This document shows, piece after piece, positions 22,290-33,191 of a stretch of 64,000 nt of DNA (the first letter of the stretch is position 1; the number at the start of each line of letters is the position of its first letter). Location: assembly GCA_963969495.1 (NCBI GenBank), contig OZ018321.1:66725035-66789034 (forward strand), given 5' to 3'. The notes below the pieces were generated by a model. It saw only the letters and a program-made list of their open reading frames with translations. It ran no database searches and was not told the DNA's origin. A program made the translations under genes and the position numbers. The stretch comes from Ceratothoa steindachneri (Eukaryota > Arthropoda > Malacostraca > Isopoda > Cymothoidae).

Positions 22290-24330
22290 CATACTTAAAG
22301 GGGGCATTTTCACGGAGATCTTTTAGGCGGAATCACGAAGGTGGCGCAAAAGAGTTTGGGGCACGGGTTGTCAAGTTGCTCGAAGCAGAGCTGGCACTAA
22401 AGTAAGGGCAAGCGGAGGACAGGGGCAAGGAAGTTCAAGAGGCCGACGAGGCGCAGCCAGCAGTTGCGAGGAACGGGAAGGGAAACAACGTGAAGGAGGG
22501 TGCGGGTAGTCTTCTTTTTATCCGGGGGGCTGTGATGCGTGCCTTGACGTGTTGCAAGTTGATTTTGATTCATAAATAAATAAGGCATCTGCACGGCGCG
22601 AGGACGCACCTATCCCAGATTGAAGTTGATGGAACTGGTGTGTGCGAGGGAAAGGAATTTCTGAGTGCTGGCTTGTGGCTCACCGCGAGGATAACGTCAA
22701 TGTATCTCTGGACCGTCTTCCCAGGCCAAGCGTGCCCACCGATTCACCACGTATGAGCGAACCATCTGCATGATGAATGGGGCTGCGTAGCACCCCATTG
22801 GGAGACGCTTGAATCAGTAACAATGGCCGTTGACGACAAATCCAAAGTGCTAGCGGGAGGAGGGGTGGAGGCGGATGTGGTAGAATCCGTCCTTAAGGTC
22901 CAACTTGATGGCGAATTCTTCTGGAGACGAACAAGCGAAAACCATACGGATGGAGGTAAGCCTGAAGAAGGGAGGGGAGTATGCCTCTGACGCCGCCGAC
23001 ATAGACTATCGATCGGAGCCATTGGGCTTGGACTCAGCGAAGATACTGTGTTTCTTGGTTATCCTGCCCTTCTCAACGTTGTCGCAGGCGATGAGCTGGC
23101 TGACCAGGGGGAGGGGCATCAAGTTGGAGCAGGGATGTCCCGAAAGTCATTTCCTTCCTGCGAAGGGTGCGTAGAGGAGCTGGAGGAGGAGGGAGGGAAA
23201 GGAAGAGGAGACAGGGGGGGAGGAGGAGGCAGAAGGAGGGGATGGAGGGGAAGGAGGAGCGACGTGGATAACCATGAGGACGGCAAGACCGGGCTTGGGA
23301 AGAACGGTAATGAAGGAGGTAGCTTCGTAGGACATGTTAAAGGCCCTGAGTTCCGTGGCGGAGTCCTCGAAGTAGGAACAGAGGGGGAAAGGAGGCCGGG
23401 TGGGGATCGGGTTCTGGAAGGTCAACCATGTGGATGTCTGGGTTGAGAAGTTCCACTACAATTGGAGGGAGCGGGGGAGGCAGCGACGTGTAAAGAAAGT
23501 TCCGCGTAACCCAAGGAGGGTAAAAGTGAGGATCACCGTCGAGCTGGAGATCTTTGGAGAGCAGGAGTTCCGGAGCTCGCCGAAGAGGTTACCGCGAGGG
23601 GAGGAGGCTGTAAATAGAAGGGCCGGAGTCGGAGGACGATATGCTGATGACATCGGAGTCTATAAAGAGAGAAGGGATTGGAAAGAAAGGAGGGGATGTT
23701 GGAGACAGGGAGCAGAACTCATTCGAGGTGTCGGGCAATGAACGAGTATCCAATCCGATTCGGCAACGCGTGCAAGCGATGCAAACCTCGCAGCGCGATT
23801 CAACTCTAACTCGGACGTCTTAAAGGATCCCACGAACCCTGGCGACTCCACAGGGCCGGTCTCCTATGTCTGCATACGCATCCCATCGGGACTATCCAGG
23901 ATCCATAGGCTGGAATAGGTAGTGGTCGGTGTTGGGAGCGGTGAGGGTGCGAGGGAGAGAGCGTTTAGAGAGAACGATGCCAGTCTATAGGGGCTGTTGC
24001 TCCCGGGCGTCGTTGAGCGCCGTCGACCAGCCGTGCTGCCACATGACGTTTGAAAGGCGAAGGCGCTAATGTAGGCGGTGGAAGTCGGAGCGTTGAATGT
24101 TATGCCTGAAAAGGAAGAGGATGAAAAAGATGTGGATCTCCTCGTGGTCTCTGGTCTTGAAACATGGGGCCTGCAGGTTGTCTCGAAGGTTGCTGCAAAC
24201 AATGTCCCAACGCGATGATATCGTGGGAGGTGACAGGTACAATCCTGATTGTAGGAAGACGGAGTGGTTCGTCAGCGGGTAGCCGCCTCTCGGGAGACCT
24301 CGGGGATGCAGCAATTAGCTCTAAGACATG
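22290..24330 (-). other. GC-rich island, probable decayed retroelement
   Basis: Base composition changes sharply here. The plus strand is G/A-rich and GC content looks well above that of the flanks, including a dense G-run tract at about 23,170-23,270. The only recognisable coding trace is the RT on the minus strand at 22,700-23,130. The minus-strand frames upstream of it (23,147-24,202) are rich in Ser, Pro and Thr and may be a Gag-like or linker region. I see no LTRs or split direct repeats. Confidence 0.5.
22700..23130 (-). pseudogene. Reverse transcriptase fragment of an unclassified retroelement
   Basis: Minus-strand translation gives ITKKHSIFAESKPNGSDR, then EEFAIKLDLKDGFYHIRLHP, FGFVVNGHCY and FKRLPMGCYAAPFIMQM, the consecutive palm-domain blocks of an LTR-type or DIRS-type reverse transcriptase. 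The D of LDLKDGFYHI is the first catalytic aspartate. The catalytic box appears as RYIDVILAVSH near 22,705, so the expected second Asp of YIDD is Val. At least two in-frame stops occur. The LDLKDxFYHI form is closest, from memory, to tyrosine-recombinase (DIRS/Ngaro) retrotransposons, but I saw no recombinase and the class is open. No integrase or RNase H is recognisable nearby. Confidence 0.6.
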
Positions 24331-25258
24331 AAGGCGACAAGTATGTGCAGAAGTACACGATCAAGAAGCTGCTTCAAAAGAATGCACGTGCCCTTGTGTC
24401 GACGAAATTAGAGCTGGTTGTGTCAAAGCACTACCTTGGATCTTCTCCTCCAAATTCCACTCTTTTCGAACAGAATAAATGGCCTTAGCTTGCTCTTCTT
24501 CTCTTCTCGATGCTAGCTGCGGGACTGCAGTAAGCGATGATTGGCAATTACCTGCCAGTAGCACAGACAATCTGTCTGCAGTCCCAGTGCCAATAAGATC
24601 TGGGAGTAAACTTCCCATCACATTTCAAATTGAGTGTCAACTGTGGGTCGAAATTATCTTTTATTTTTTTTAGGTGGATTTATGATGCTGAAGTATTTGC
24701 CATCTGATGGTGGATCGGTTCAGGGCTAGTAGCTGGATTTCTTGTCCCAAACTGCGGACAGTTTAACCAACTATACCGTGTATACGGGTGCCTGCGGTGT
24801 ATTTGTATGTATATCGTATACTTCATCTAAGACGAACTTCGGATCAATTGAGCTAACTCTAAATGTTAATATATCTCACTAAAATTTTGTACATCGTGTC
24901 TTTTTTACAAGCGGCAAAGCGTCGGGACTAGGCATCGCTTATTTTTCAAAATTGAGAGGTTCACTTGTAGCCATTTAGAGCCATGAAGTGACGCATATTA
25001 CCATGGGACATGTGGTTATTCACACTTAAGATTTCAAATCTACTATCGGATTTGGCGCTGTGTAGCGCATTCAGGTTTCAGAAACCTCATTTACCCATTT
25101 ATCTATTGATGGGAAACCATGAATGCAATATCCATTTATAATCTTATCACAAAACACCGCAGGGCATTGGAGGTACTTTTCCTCTTGTAAACCAAAGCGA
25201 AAAGTTTGGCAGAGTCATACCAATGGAAAGGAAAAAATAATAAATAAGCACCACCCTA
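24331..25258. other. No recognisable gene
   Basis: Short open frames without domains. A few palindromic words (for example CAATCTGTCTGCAGTC near 24,567) do not extend into a larger repeat. The final 60 bp lead into a (TA)n array. Confidence 0.45.
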
Positions 25259-25367
<109 letters not shown>

Positions 25368-25401
25368 GAAAAACTCACAAAGTATCACGTGAGGGTAGCA
25401 A

Positions 25402-25540
25402 ATGAATGCAATGTCCCGCAAGAAAAATGAGAAGGTGTTTCCAAGTACTTTCGAACTTTATTAAGTTCCTTCATAAGGAACTTAATAAAGGTCGAAAGTA
25501 CTTGGAAACACTTTTTCATTTTTTCCTGCGGGACATTGCA

Positions 25541-25545
<5 letters not shown>
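25402..25545. repeat. Fold-back 3: near-perfect PLE-like inverted pair, 3-nt loop
   Basis: Arms 25,402-25,471 and 25,475-25,545 are reverse complements with a handful of mismatches, separated by CAT. Read outward, each arm shows AAGGAACTTAATAAAG, a TCGAAAGTAC element, then TTTTTCCTGCGGGACATTGC and ATTCAT. The same outer sequence is the 3' end of the coding PLE fragment at 52,198-52,890, which identifies these arms as truncated PLE 3' ends. The right arm runs straight into (TA)n. The left has a 39-bp tail with a CTCAC...GTGAG stem-loop. Confidence 0.88.

Positions 25546-25592
<47 letters not shown>
25546..25592. repeat. (TA)n microsatellite, right of fold-back 3
   Basis: The TA run starts directly at the end of the right arm and ends ATGTATATAA. 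Confidence 0.95.
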
Positions 25593-25603
25593 ATTTTTGT
25601 CTG

Positions 25604-25696
25604 AAATAGTTATTTCCTACTTCGAACAAATCCGTGCTGTGGTGGGCTTCGAACTAAGCACACTGAGGCAGCGAGCAACCGCTTTGATCTCAATTA
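25604..25696 (-). repeat. tRNA-like repeat (SINE head), left inverted copy
   Basis: 93 bp are the reverse complement of 26,808-26,898 at roughly 88-90% identity. On the minus strand it reads CAAAGCGGTTGCTCGCTG (A-box-like) and, about 25 nt later, TTAGTTCGAAGCCC (B-box-like), then GGATTTGTTCGAAGTAGG. The 3' side of each copy faces outward toward a (TA)n array. Confidence 0.7.
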
Positions 25697-26180
25697 AGGT
25701 CAGTCTTTAATCAATCGGCTTCGCGGAAGACAAAACATCTCCCGAATAGACAAGCTTTTTAGGCACACATCGCAAGGTGGATCGGGACTGTAAAAGAGAG
25801 AGTATTTTATTGGGAATTCAAAGGAGAAAGGAGAAATTGAGTTGGTAATACTTGAGTTTATGGGCGCAAGCCGGAGGGCTCTATTTCTTGACTACACTTT
25901 TGGGCTACAATTTAAGCATTATGACGTCAGACGGTAGCTTCAGATTGGCCAATCACGGCGTTTTATTTTGGAGGGGGTCTCTATTCTTTATTATTTAGTA
26001 AGTACCTGCACATCTACTCGATTATATTAATTAGTATTTTCCTTAAATTTTCTATGCTTCATAATGTTTTTTTTTTGTTTTTGGAGGAGTTTCATGTACC
26101 TATTTCGTTTAAAGATAAAATGTCACGTCTTCTCTTAATGTTAAAAGACACCATTATTATGCCATGTCACATTTATAATT

Positions 26181-26438
26181 ATGCTATTCGACCTTATTTT
26201 AAACATTGGCAACCCTGGAGCTAATTCTTTAAAAGAACGCGATTCTCGTTCACTCGGTTTGTTAGACTTTAATACGACTGTTTTTAATACCTCGGTCCCT
26301 TTAAAAGACCTTAGTATAGATCATGGCCTCATTTTAAAAGCGACGATTTGCAACAGGTTAGGAAAAGAAACGCGGCTCGATTATAATAGTGAAAGGTTGA
26401 GATGGCTTAGCCTTTGTGGAGAGAAGATTATTTATTAG
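26181..26438 (+). CDS. Unassigned open reading frame inside the inverted tRNA-like pair
   Basis: An 85-codon frame starts MLFDLILNIGNPGANSL and has a basic, mixed composition. I recognise no domain. It is the only sizeable frame between the two tRNA-like inverted repeats, so it could be cargo of a composite element. It could equally be chance. Confidence 0.2.
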   Translation: MLFDLILNIGNPGANSLKERDSRSLGLLDFNTTVFNTSVPLKDLSIDHGLILKATICNRLGKETRLDYNSERLRWLSLCGEKIIY

Positions 26439-26807
26439 GTAATTTCAGACTACGATTGCGCCGCCGACATTTAGGAATCGCTTAAATGTTAGCCTTGCTA
26501 ATTAGGAATATTACGAATTTCTTTTATAAGTTGCGGGGTGTGTGGGAGGTATGAAGCGCCAAGCCCCCCATTTCGAAAGTAACTATTTTTTTAATTTTGG
26601 CGGAAATAGCATAAAATAGGCGGCACTATTGTCTTTATTCTTTCGATAAACGTGCAGAGCCGATCGCATTAATTGTAGGCCATAAATAGCGCCCTCTAGC
26701 GTGCGCCCATTAACTCAATTCTTACATTAAGTTAAACTCGCAGCGAATATAAAATGTAGATCTCTCATGAACGAAAGAGAATTGAGAAATAAATCAAACA
26801 TACCGCA

Positions 26808-26898
26808 ATTGAGATCAAAGCGGTTGCTCGCTGTCTCAGTGTGCTTGGTTTGAATCCCACCACAGCACGGATTTGTTTGAAGTAGGAAATAACTATTT
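26808..26898 (+). repeat. tRNA-like repeat (SINE head), right inverted copy
   Basis: The copy reads GATCAAAGCGGTTGCTCGCTG, then CTTGGTTTGAATCCCACC. The second motif is a good B box (GGTTYGAATCC). Together with 25,604-25,696 it brackets about 1.1 kb. It is followed 45 bp later by a (TA)n array. Confidence 0.72.
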
Positions 26899-26941
26899 AT
26901 GAAGATAAAATTATCCTGTTTACTCTTGCTTGCACTATATT

Positions 26942-26943
<2 letters not shown>

Positions 26944-27025
<82 letters not shown>
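26944..27025. repeat. (TA)n microsatellite
   Basis: A TA run with one TTTATA interruption lies downstream of the right tRNA-like copy. Confidence 0.95.
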
Positions 27026-27394
27026 CGAAAATAGATTTACATTTATTTGACTTACCACTTCATTTAAAAGGATATCGACAATTCTTTTTGCCATGTCACA
27101 TTTGTAATTATGCCATTAAAATGGCAATGTTGCATCTAACTAAGCTCTTAATCAATTCCTCGCAAGGTGTCTTTCTTACTTGCACGCGGGAAAACTTATG
27201 ATCAAGCGTTTACATGTCAATTTGCCTTTTGATGCGTTACCGCTATCATGGAAGGGAATTAAAAATTCATTTAATCCGTACTCGCGAAAATATGTTATAA
27301 ACTTTTTCAAACGTGTAGATCACGACGTGACCTCCTCGGATGCTAAGCAAACTTCAAGAAAAGTCTACTTACGTATTTAAGAAAAGCAAATGAA
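27026..27394. other. No recognisable gene
   Basis: Two short open frames end here (27,201 and 27,380) without recognisable domains. A word, GCCATGTCACATTTgTAATT, recurs from 26,160 at about 27,090, which suggests a shared repeat fragment. Confidence 0.4.
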
Positions 27395-27612
27395 AAAGCA
27401 CCCCCTAAAAATGGAAATATAGTACTTATCTCTTGATTTGATGATCAGTCTTGATCGATAGCTAACGCTAAAAATTAATCCCAACCTAAGCTACTTCCCA
27501 AACGCTTTATACAATTGAGAAAAAACAGAAATATATTAAAGTAAAATATTAATCGAGGAATAGAGCTAGGAGATGCTGAACTATAGAACTCTTTAATTAA
27601 TTATCTATTATC
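27395..27612 (+). repeat. Dispersed repeat R1, copy 2
   Basis: It aligns along its length with 14,800-15,017, including TTGATCGATAGCT, AAGCTACTTCCCAAACGCTT and AATTAATTATCTATTATCA at the right edge. It is again followed by a simple repeat and then the mariner terminus, so R1, (TA)n and mariner form a duplicated block. Confidence 0.8.
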
Positions 27613-27616
27613 ACTA

Positions 27617-27955
<339 letters not shown>

Positions 27956-27962
27956 CATCTAC

Positions 27963-28858
27963 GTTTTCTATTTTTTAAGCACAGTCATCATGCACTCCTA
28001 TTTCTAAATTATATTAACCAACAACAACCCAACATAAGGTTTTCTATGGTAACAGAAAAGGACAACAAAATCTCGTTCTTGGATGTCAACGTTGTTCGAA
28101 CAGGTTCCTCTTACAATACATCCATTTACAGAAAACCTACCACTTCTAGATTAGTTACACATTTCTTAAGTAGCTCTCCTAGTCAGTTTAAATTATCCAG
28201 TATTAAAAGCTGAATTTTTAGAGCCTACCATATATGCTCCAACTGGATATCGTTTCATAAAGAACTGGCTTATTTAAAGGATTTCTTCAAATTTAATTAT
28301 TACCCCGACCAGTTAGTATCAAAATTTCTCCCTAAAATATACTATTCTCGACCCTTACTTACTACTGTTTCTAAACAGAAGATTTTCATTAAGCTACCCT
28401 ATTTCGAGCATTTGACATCCGAGTTTAACAAACTCCTTCTCTCTACCCTCAACAACCATTTCCCTCAATGCCAATTCATTTGTATAAACTCCAACCCTGT
28501 ATCGTTGAATTCCTTTTTTCTCCAAAAGAAGCCAATCCCTTTGGGCTTGCGATCCTGTATAATTTACAATTATACATGTACGACCTTCCACAGTCGTTAT
28601 GTAGGCCAAACTAACTTACAATTCAACTGCAGGATCGCGAAGCACTTGGGTTTGTCTTATAGGACTGGTATTATCATTTTTAAACCTGAAGCCTCTTCCA
28701 TCAGGCAACATTCAGAGTATCACCATCATCCTCTTAATTCTAATTCATTTACTATATTATCTTCAGCCTTAACTTCTCTCGATTTGAAAATCTTAGAGTC
28801 ACTATATATCATTAAAATAAATCCAAACCTAAATAATTACGCCTCCTCAATTAAATAG
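27963..28858 (+). pseudogene. Penelope-like element: C-terminal RT and GIY-YIG endonuclease
   Basis: PLEs encode a reverse transcriptase fused to a GIY-YIG nuclease that nicks the target for primed reverse transcription. One frame runs for almost 900 bp, with a single TGA at 28,211-28,213. It reads FLNYINQQQPNIRFSM, TEKDNKISFLDVNVVRTG and SYNTSIYRKPT (the RT thumb and the conserved SxYRKPT block), then a linker to KFLPKIYYSRPLL. From 28,412 the GIY-YIG part shows CIIYNYTC, HSRYVGQTNLQFNCRIAKH and SEYHHHPLN, with IIYNY...RYVGQT standing for GIY-YIG and R in the next helix. ILESLYIIKINPNLNN gives the ExxxI segment. The RT palm is missing (5' truncation), as is usual for PLE copies. The (TA)n at 29,398 follows its 3' end. 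Confidence 0.9.
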
Positions 28859-29394
28859 TTCACAATATAACCAACCAACACTTCAATAGATTAACTAGCC
28901 AACCGACCAACCGAATAAATTTCGTCAGTAATTTTATATGTTTAGTTAGTTTATTTTCCTTTGTTCATTCTTATTTGTTTTCAGGTTTTTATCTTTTTTG
29001 TGTTTTTACAATTTAATATAATGTTATTTTTAGTTTACCTCAGTAACTTTTAATATGTAATAATCAAGTCAGTTTGCTATAATTTCACTTTCTATTATTA
29101 TTTTTTTTTAAATACCACTGGGTAATATTATTTAATTCTATATATTATTATTGTCTGTACTTTAATTTTAATTATTGTCAATTTTATTATTTTAACTTGC
29201 CTTCTTCCGCTTTTTTTAATGCATTCTTTTAACCGTTATAAATTAACGTTCCTTCCTCTCATTGGACGATATAGTCACTGAAGATGGTCCTAGTAAAGGT
29301 CCGAAACGTCCGGCCAATAAATGATTAGTATAATCACCTGGGTCTTCATATTCCTGCTACATATCAGATTCCCAAGGAACAAATCAATTACCAG

Positions 29395-29397
<3 letters not shown>
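28859..29397 (+). repeat. 3' untranslated tail of the Penelope-like element
   Basis: AT-rich non-coding DNA follows the PLE stop codon and includes the hammerhead-like motif at 29,277-29,312 and about 85 bp of unique tail. It ends at the (TA)n array, matching the other PLE ends in the window. Confidence 0.65.
29277..29312 (+). ncRNA. Hammerhead-ribozyme-like core at PLE 3' end
   Basis: CTGAAGA (29,278-29,284) fits the hammerhead CUGANGA box and CGAAAC (29,302-29,307) the GAAA box. They are joined by TGGTCCTAGTAAAGGTCC, in which GGTCC can pair with GGTCC across a U-U mismatch as stem II. GTC follows the GAAAC directly, as expected for a very short stem III before the cleavage triplet. PLEs are known to carry minimal hammerhead motifs. 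Activity here is not shown and stem I is weak. Confidence 0.6.
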
Positions 29398-29488
<91 letters not shown>

Positions 29489-29506
29489 AGAGAGAGAGAG
29501 AGAGAG
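29398..29506. repeat. (TA)n followed by (GA)n
   Basis: A TA run to 29,486 continues as a short GA run to 29,506. It sits at the 3' end of the PLE. Confidence 0.95.
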
Positions 29507-30049
29507 CCTAGCCATTCCACAACATTTACATATATATATATAAAGTTCTCTATTGGAATATCTGGTGATGAGGTGTATCAGGGTCTTGAAAAGGTATTTA
29601 GATTTAGAGAGATTTTTCAAAAGAAACCCTTTTACTTTATTGTAATTCCCAAAGCTGACTAACGTTGGAGTTGCAAAGACAAAACAAAACATTAAACAAC
29701 CCTCCTAAATTTATTTATCGCTTAGTGTTTGTGTATGTGTTTGGACTAAGAACCTTTAATAGGAAAATTTTGTTAGGATACATAGCTTCTCCCAAGGTCA
29801 CTTTAATCCCCTACGGATTAGTAAAGTCTGAGCCGTTCTCATCTCTCGAAGACTCCATTATTTTTTTCATAAATTGTTTAATCGTGTATTATTTTGTGTG
29901 AGCATTTGGAAAGCAAAGCTTCTGCATTTAAATAAGCATATTCCTCCGTGTGTCAGTAATTTGTGAGTCAAGCCTCATTCGCCCAGTGCTGACGGTACAT
30001 TAAACCCTTTTTTTAACAACTTACGCCACATGGATTAATCTACCCTTAA
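29507..30049. other. No assigned feature; possible 5' part of the Gmr1-like copy
   Basis: The open frame at 29,665-29,901 has no domain I can name. Position suggests leader or Gag N-terminal DNA of the retroelement that follows, but no LTR edge is visible. Confidence 0.35.
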
Positions 30050-30973
30050 ACTGAACTTCTTGCGGCGTATAATATGACGCCTGACTTATACTTTACCAAA
30101 TTTCGCCACGCCTGCATCCCACCAAATATGACCTTCCGTCACTTTGGATATAATTTTTCCCATAATTTCAATTTTTAGGTAGATGCATCGAAATTACCCC
30201 ACGATTATAAGTCCCTGGTTGGTTTTGTTCTAAGGGATCAGTTGCTGGCGTCGCTATCACCAGAGATAAGCTGCTTTGTGAAGGATCATAGGTGCAACTG
30301 TTTCAAAGGGTGCATAGAAGAATCAGATATCTATGAGGCGATTCACAACCGATACCCAAATAAAATGTAATAACTAACGGTTCCCTCCTAAGAACTTCCC
30401 CAAATTCGCCAAGGTTACGAACCCCTTTATGCTCAGAAGCTTCCCTCAATCCTAACCGACTGATGTGAAGCCCCACATATCAAATCCCCAGGCGTTAACA
30501 TTTCCCCGAAGGCCAATGGTATTTTTGGCGTGCTGTGTCGAAGGCTACACTCAACCAAATGGACCCAAGATTTACAACCCCGCAGTAATCCCTTTCATCA
30601 AGTCTACCAGATGAATGCTGCTCCCACTTCCCCTCCATCGCAACCAGAAACCCCAGCTCCAATCTCGTCTCCAAGTGCCCCAGGGCACCACGTTAATTTC
30701 CTCTTCGACAAGAGTTCTCCAGGAAGTGTGAAATTTGAAAACGGAAACGTTAATGGGTGCCGAGTCTCCACCCTCGTCTGCGATACTAGATGTACCTGTA
30801 TCGTGGTATCAAATGAACCTCTTCTCCTGGTGGCCCATGACCACAAAAAGTTTGCAGGTGTCCATGACTCCCTGGGACGCGCAAACCGCTTCTCCATTGT
30901 AAACTGTTACCTGGAGTGTCAGTACTTCTCAGGATTGGCTGAAGTCGTGTCATCCCCTATCAAATTCTATTAA
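30050..30973 (+). pseudogene. Gag and protease remnant of Gmr1-like copy 2
   Basis: The Gag capsid trace reads TELLAAYNMTPDLYFTKFRH, FRHFGYNFSHNFNF, then VDASKLPHDYKSLVGFVLRD and SPEISCFVKDHRCNCFKGC. This is colinear with the copy 1 capsid, including the SCAN-like WL...S...EALIQFMLKDQ block. The zinc knuckle is eroded. The protease frame begins about 30,610 and reads VNFLFDKSSPGSVKFENGN, then CRVSTLVCDTRCTCIVVS. The catalytic triad DTG of copy 1 is DTR here, so the active site is lost. Stops break the Gag frame. Confidence 0.78.
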
Positions 30974-30999
30974 TTTTTGGTAGGACAGTGCCCCAAGTC

Positions 31000-32090
31000 T
31001 GATATAACCCTGTGGCTCAGCCCGTTGTTACGAGAGCCCAGGAAGAGAAGGAATCCCAGACGCCCGCTGCCATTGAAAGTCCCTTAGATTCAGGTTTCAG
31101 CGTCGAAGGAGTGCCCAAATCTCCTTCCCTTGTGGAAAAAATATCGGAGACGCGATCAGGATTCGGTCCGGGGTAAAAAGACACCCTCTTATATCGTGAA
31201 AAAAGGCTTGCTATATCGCGCTTGCTCATGGTGTCAACCCCGGGACTCACGCCCTCTGTGTTCCCCGTTCGCATGTCACCCTGGTCCTAAAGATTGCCCA
31301 CAATAGTGTGTTTTGTGGCCAATTAAGCCACAATAAGACTTGTCAGAGGATTTTCTGGTATTACTACTGGCCTGGTGTTGCGGGTGACATTTCTGAATGC
31401 TGCCAATCCTGTGACATCTGCCAGAAAACCAGGACAAAATGGCGTGTTGAACCAGCGCCCTTCAAAAGGGACCAATGATATCGAAACCCTTTTCCCGAGT
31501 AGCCATAGACCTTGTTGACCCCATTCGTCCCTCTTCTAGCGATGGTATAGTTATGTCCTTAATTTTGTGGACTGTGCTACGCGTTCCCCCAAAGTCTTAC
31601 CTTTAAAGATAATCGACAGCGTTACGTGTGCCAGAGCCTTAATTTCAATCTTCTCTACGGTAGGCATACCAAAGGAAGTATTGTCTGACCGAGGTCGCCA
31701 ATTTACTTCTGAATAAATGGAATATATCGGGAAACTCTTAATGGTAAAACCGCTCTTGACCATCTCCTATCACTCTTGCGCAAATTGAGTTGGTGAGAAA
31801 TTTAATGCGACATTGAAGTCAATATTCAATAAGCTGTGTGCTAAACAGCCCCTTGAGTGGCATCACCTCTGGCCCGTGGCACTATTTGCATTCAGGGAAG
31901 TTCTACATCGTACACTTGGCTTTGGTTCTTTCGAATTAATTTACGGACGTAACGTGCGAGGTCCCATTAGCCTCCTCAAGGAGTTATTCTCTAATTCAAA
32001 GTTAGAAAGGGAAATTCAATCTTCCTATGCATATATTCTGGATCTTCGACGAAGATTAGAAAAGTGTGCCGAGATTGCATACCAAAATAC
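31000..32090 (+). pseudogene. Integrase remnant of Gmr1-like copy 2
   Basis: The zinc-binding HHCC module is well preserved at about 31,265-31,435: HVTLVLKIAHNSVFCGQLSH, then KTCQRIFWYYYWPGVAGDIS and CCQSCDICQKT. The catalytic core follows in shifted frames, with DRGRQFTSE near 31,690 standing for the second Asp block. From 31,813 a clean frame shows NKLCAKQPLEWHHLWPVALF, REVLHRTLGFGSFELIYGRN and VRGPISLLKELFSNSKLE. This matches copy 1 at about 60% or better by eye. The frame then ends in CAEIAYQNTDKGR, where the deletion joins it to RT. Confidence 0.82.
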
Positions 32091-33046
32091 CGACAAAGGC
32101 CGGCTGCAGTTCTGTCGACTTTCTTTCGGGTTAATGACGACTGGCAGCAATTATAATCGGATAATGCGCAGAGTTTTGCACGGACTGGATAATGTCACCT
32201 TTTATTTTGACAACATTTACGTAGCCCCTTTGACTGAGACGAACACTTAGCCACACTTTAGGCTCTCTCAAGACGTTTGCGAGAGAGAACACGGTCTTAT
32301 AATAGGCCCCAGTAAGTGCCACTTCGCCTATGATTCGATCCAATATCTAGGTTTCCGCATTGGAAACGACTAACTTCAGCCCCAAGTAGCAAGGTCCGGG
32401 CGATAGTTGAGATGTTCCTCCCGGGTACAAAGAAACAACTCCGTTCTTTGATGGGGTATGCTTTATTTTATAGGAGACTCGTCCCAAATTTCGCATCTTT
32501 GGCCTCCCCTTTGTGTGAACTACTAAAAAAGAAGTCCCCAGACCGCATCATATGTAATTCAAGGGCTACTGCTCATTACACCAACTGAAGGGTAAATTGG
32601 CATCTGACGCAGTCTTCAGGTTACCTTACCCAAGTAGGCCCTTCGGAATCCGACCGGATGCAAGGTACGATGGGATCGGTTGTGTCCTTCTTCAGTACAG
32701 ATTCGACGGTAAGATTCACCCTGTGGCCAACTCGAGTCACAAATTGCTTCCACGAGAGAGAAATTATGCAGTGATAGAACAGGAAGCTTTAGTTATTATT
32801 TGGAGTGAGCATAAGTTTAAGATGTACTCGGTAGGCCTAGAATTCCTTATAGAAATCAATCACTGCTCTCTATCATACCTTAGTAATATTAAACATCTTA
32901 ATGGTCGAGTAATGAGATGGAGCCTATTATTGCAGGAATTCCAATATATGATAATATATGTAAAACGGTCGGAAAATTGTATCTCCGATACCCGTAGCCG
33001 TAATCTATTGGGTGACGACCACCATAGCCTTTTGTGCATCTTGTAA
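32091..33046 (+). pseudogene. RT (C-terminal half) and RNase H of Gmr1-like copy 2
   Basis: RT resumes at LQFCRLSFGLMTTGSNYNRI, followed by the catalytic region VTFYFDNIYVAP, where YFDN stands for YxDD. The thumb and connection appear in other frames (YLGFRIGND near 32,350 and KKQLRSLMGYALFYRRLVPN near 32,430). RNase H from 32,597 has FGIRPDARYDGIGCVLLQYR (first Asp), RERNYAVIEQEALVIIW (Glu), FLIEINHCSLSYL (the usual TDH motif changed to INH) and CISDTRSRN (last Asp). The TDH change and the frameshifts make it inactive. Confidence 0.85.
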
Positions 33047-33140
33047 TTATTATAACCGCCAGCTAGAGATTAGCTTATATTCAATTATTTCTGTCCATCT
33101 ATTTATTTTACTTGATGTGTACCACTAGGACGTAGATCGC

Positions 33141-33143
<3 letters not shown>

Positions 33144-33187
<44 letters not shown>
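33144..33187. repeat. (TA)n microsatellite
   Basis: A TA run begins about 100 bp after the RNase H end of Gmr1-like copy 2. Confidence 0.95.

Positions 33188-33191
<4 letters not shown>

Larger units (their letters stand above)
30050..33046 (+). mobile_element. Gmr1-like Ty3/gypsy retrotransposon, copy 2, internally deleted
   Basis: Reading 5' to 3' the plus strand shows Gag, protease, integrase, RT and RNase H, each matching the minus-strand copy at 59.2-63.6 kb. Integrase lies before RT, as in copy 1. About 0.8 kb is missing between the integrase C-terminus and the RT palm. No LTRs are recognisable, so the limits given are those of the coding remnants. A (TA)n array lies 100 bp downstream. 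Confidence 0.82.

Noticed and set aside
23147..23446. Gly/Arg-rich and Ser/Pro-rich frames as an RNA-binding protein
   Set aside because: They mirror each other on opposite strands of a G/A-rich tract and match no RGG-protein layout.
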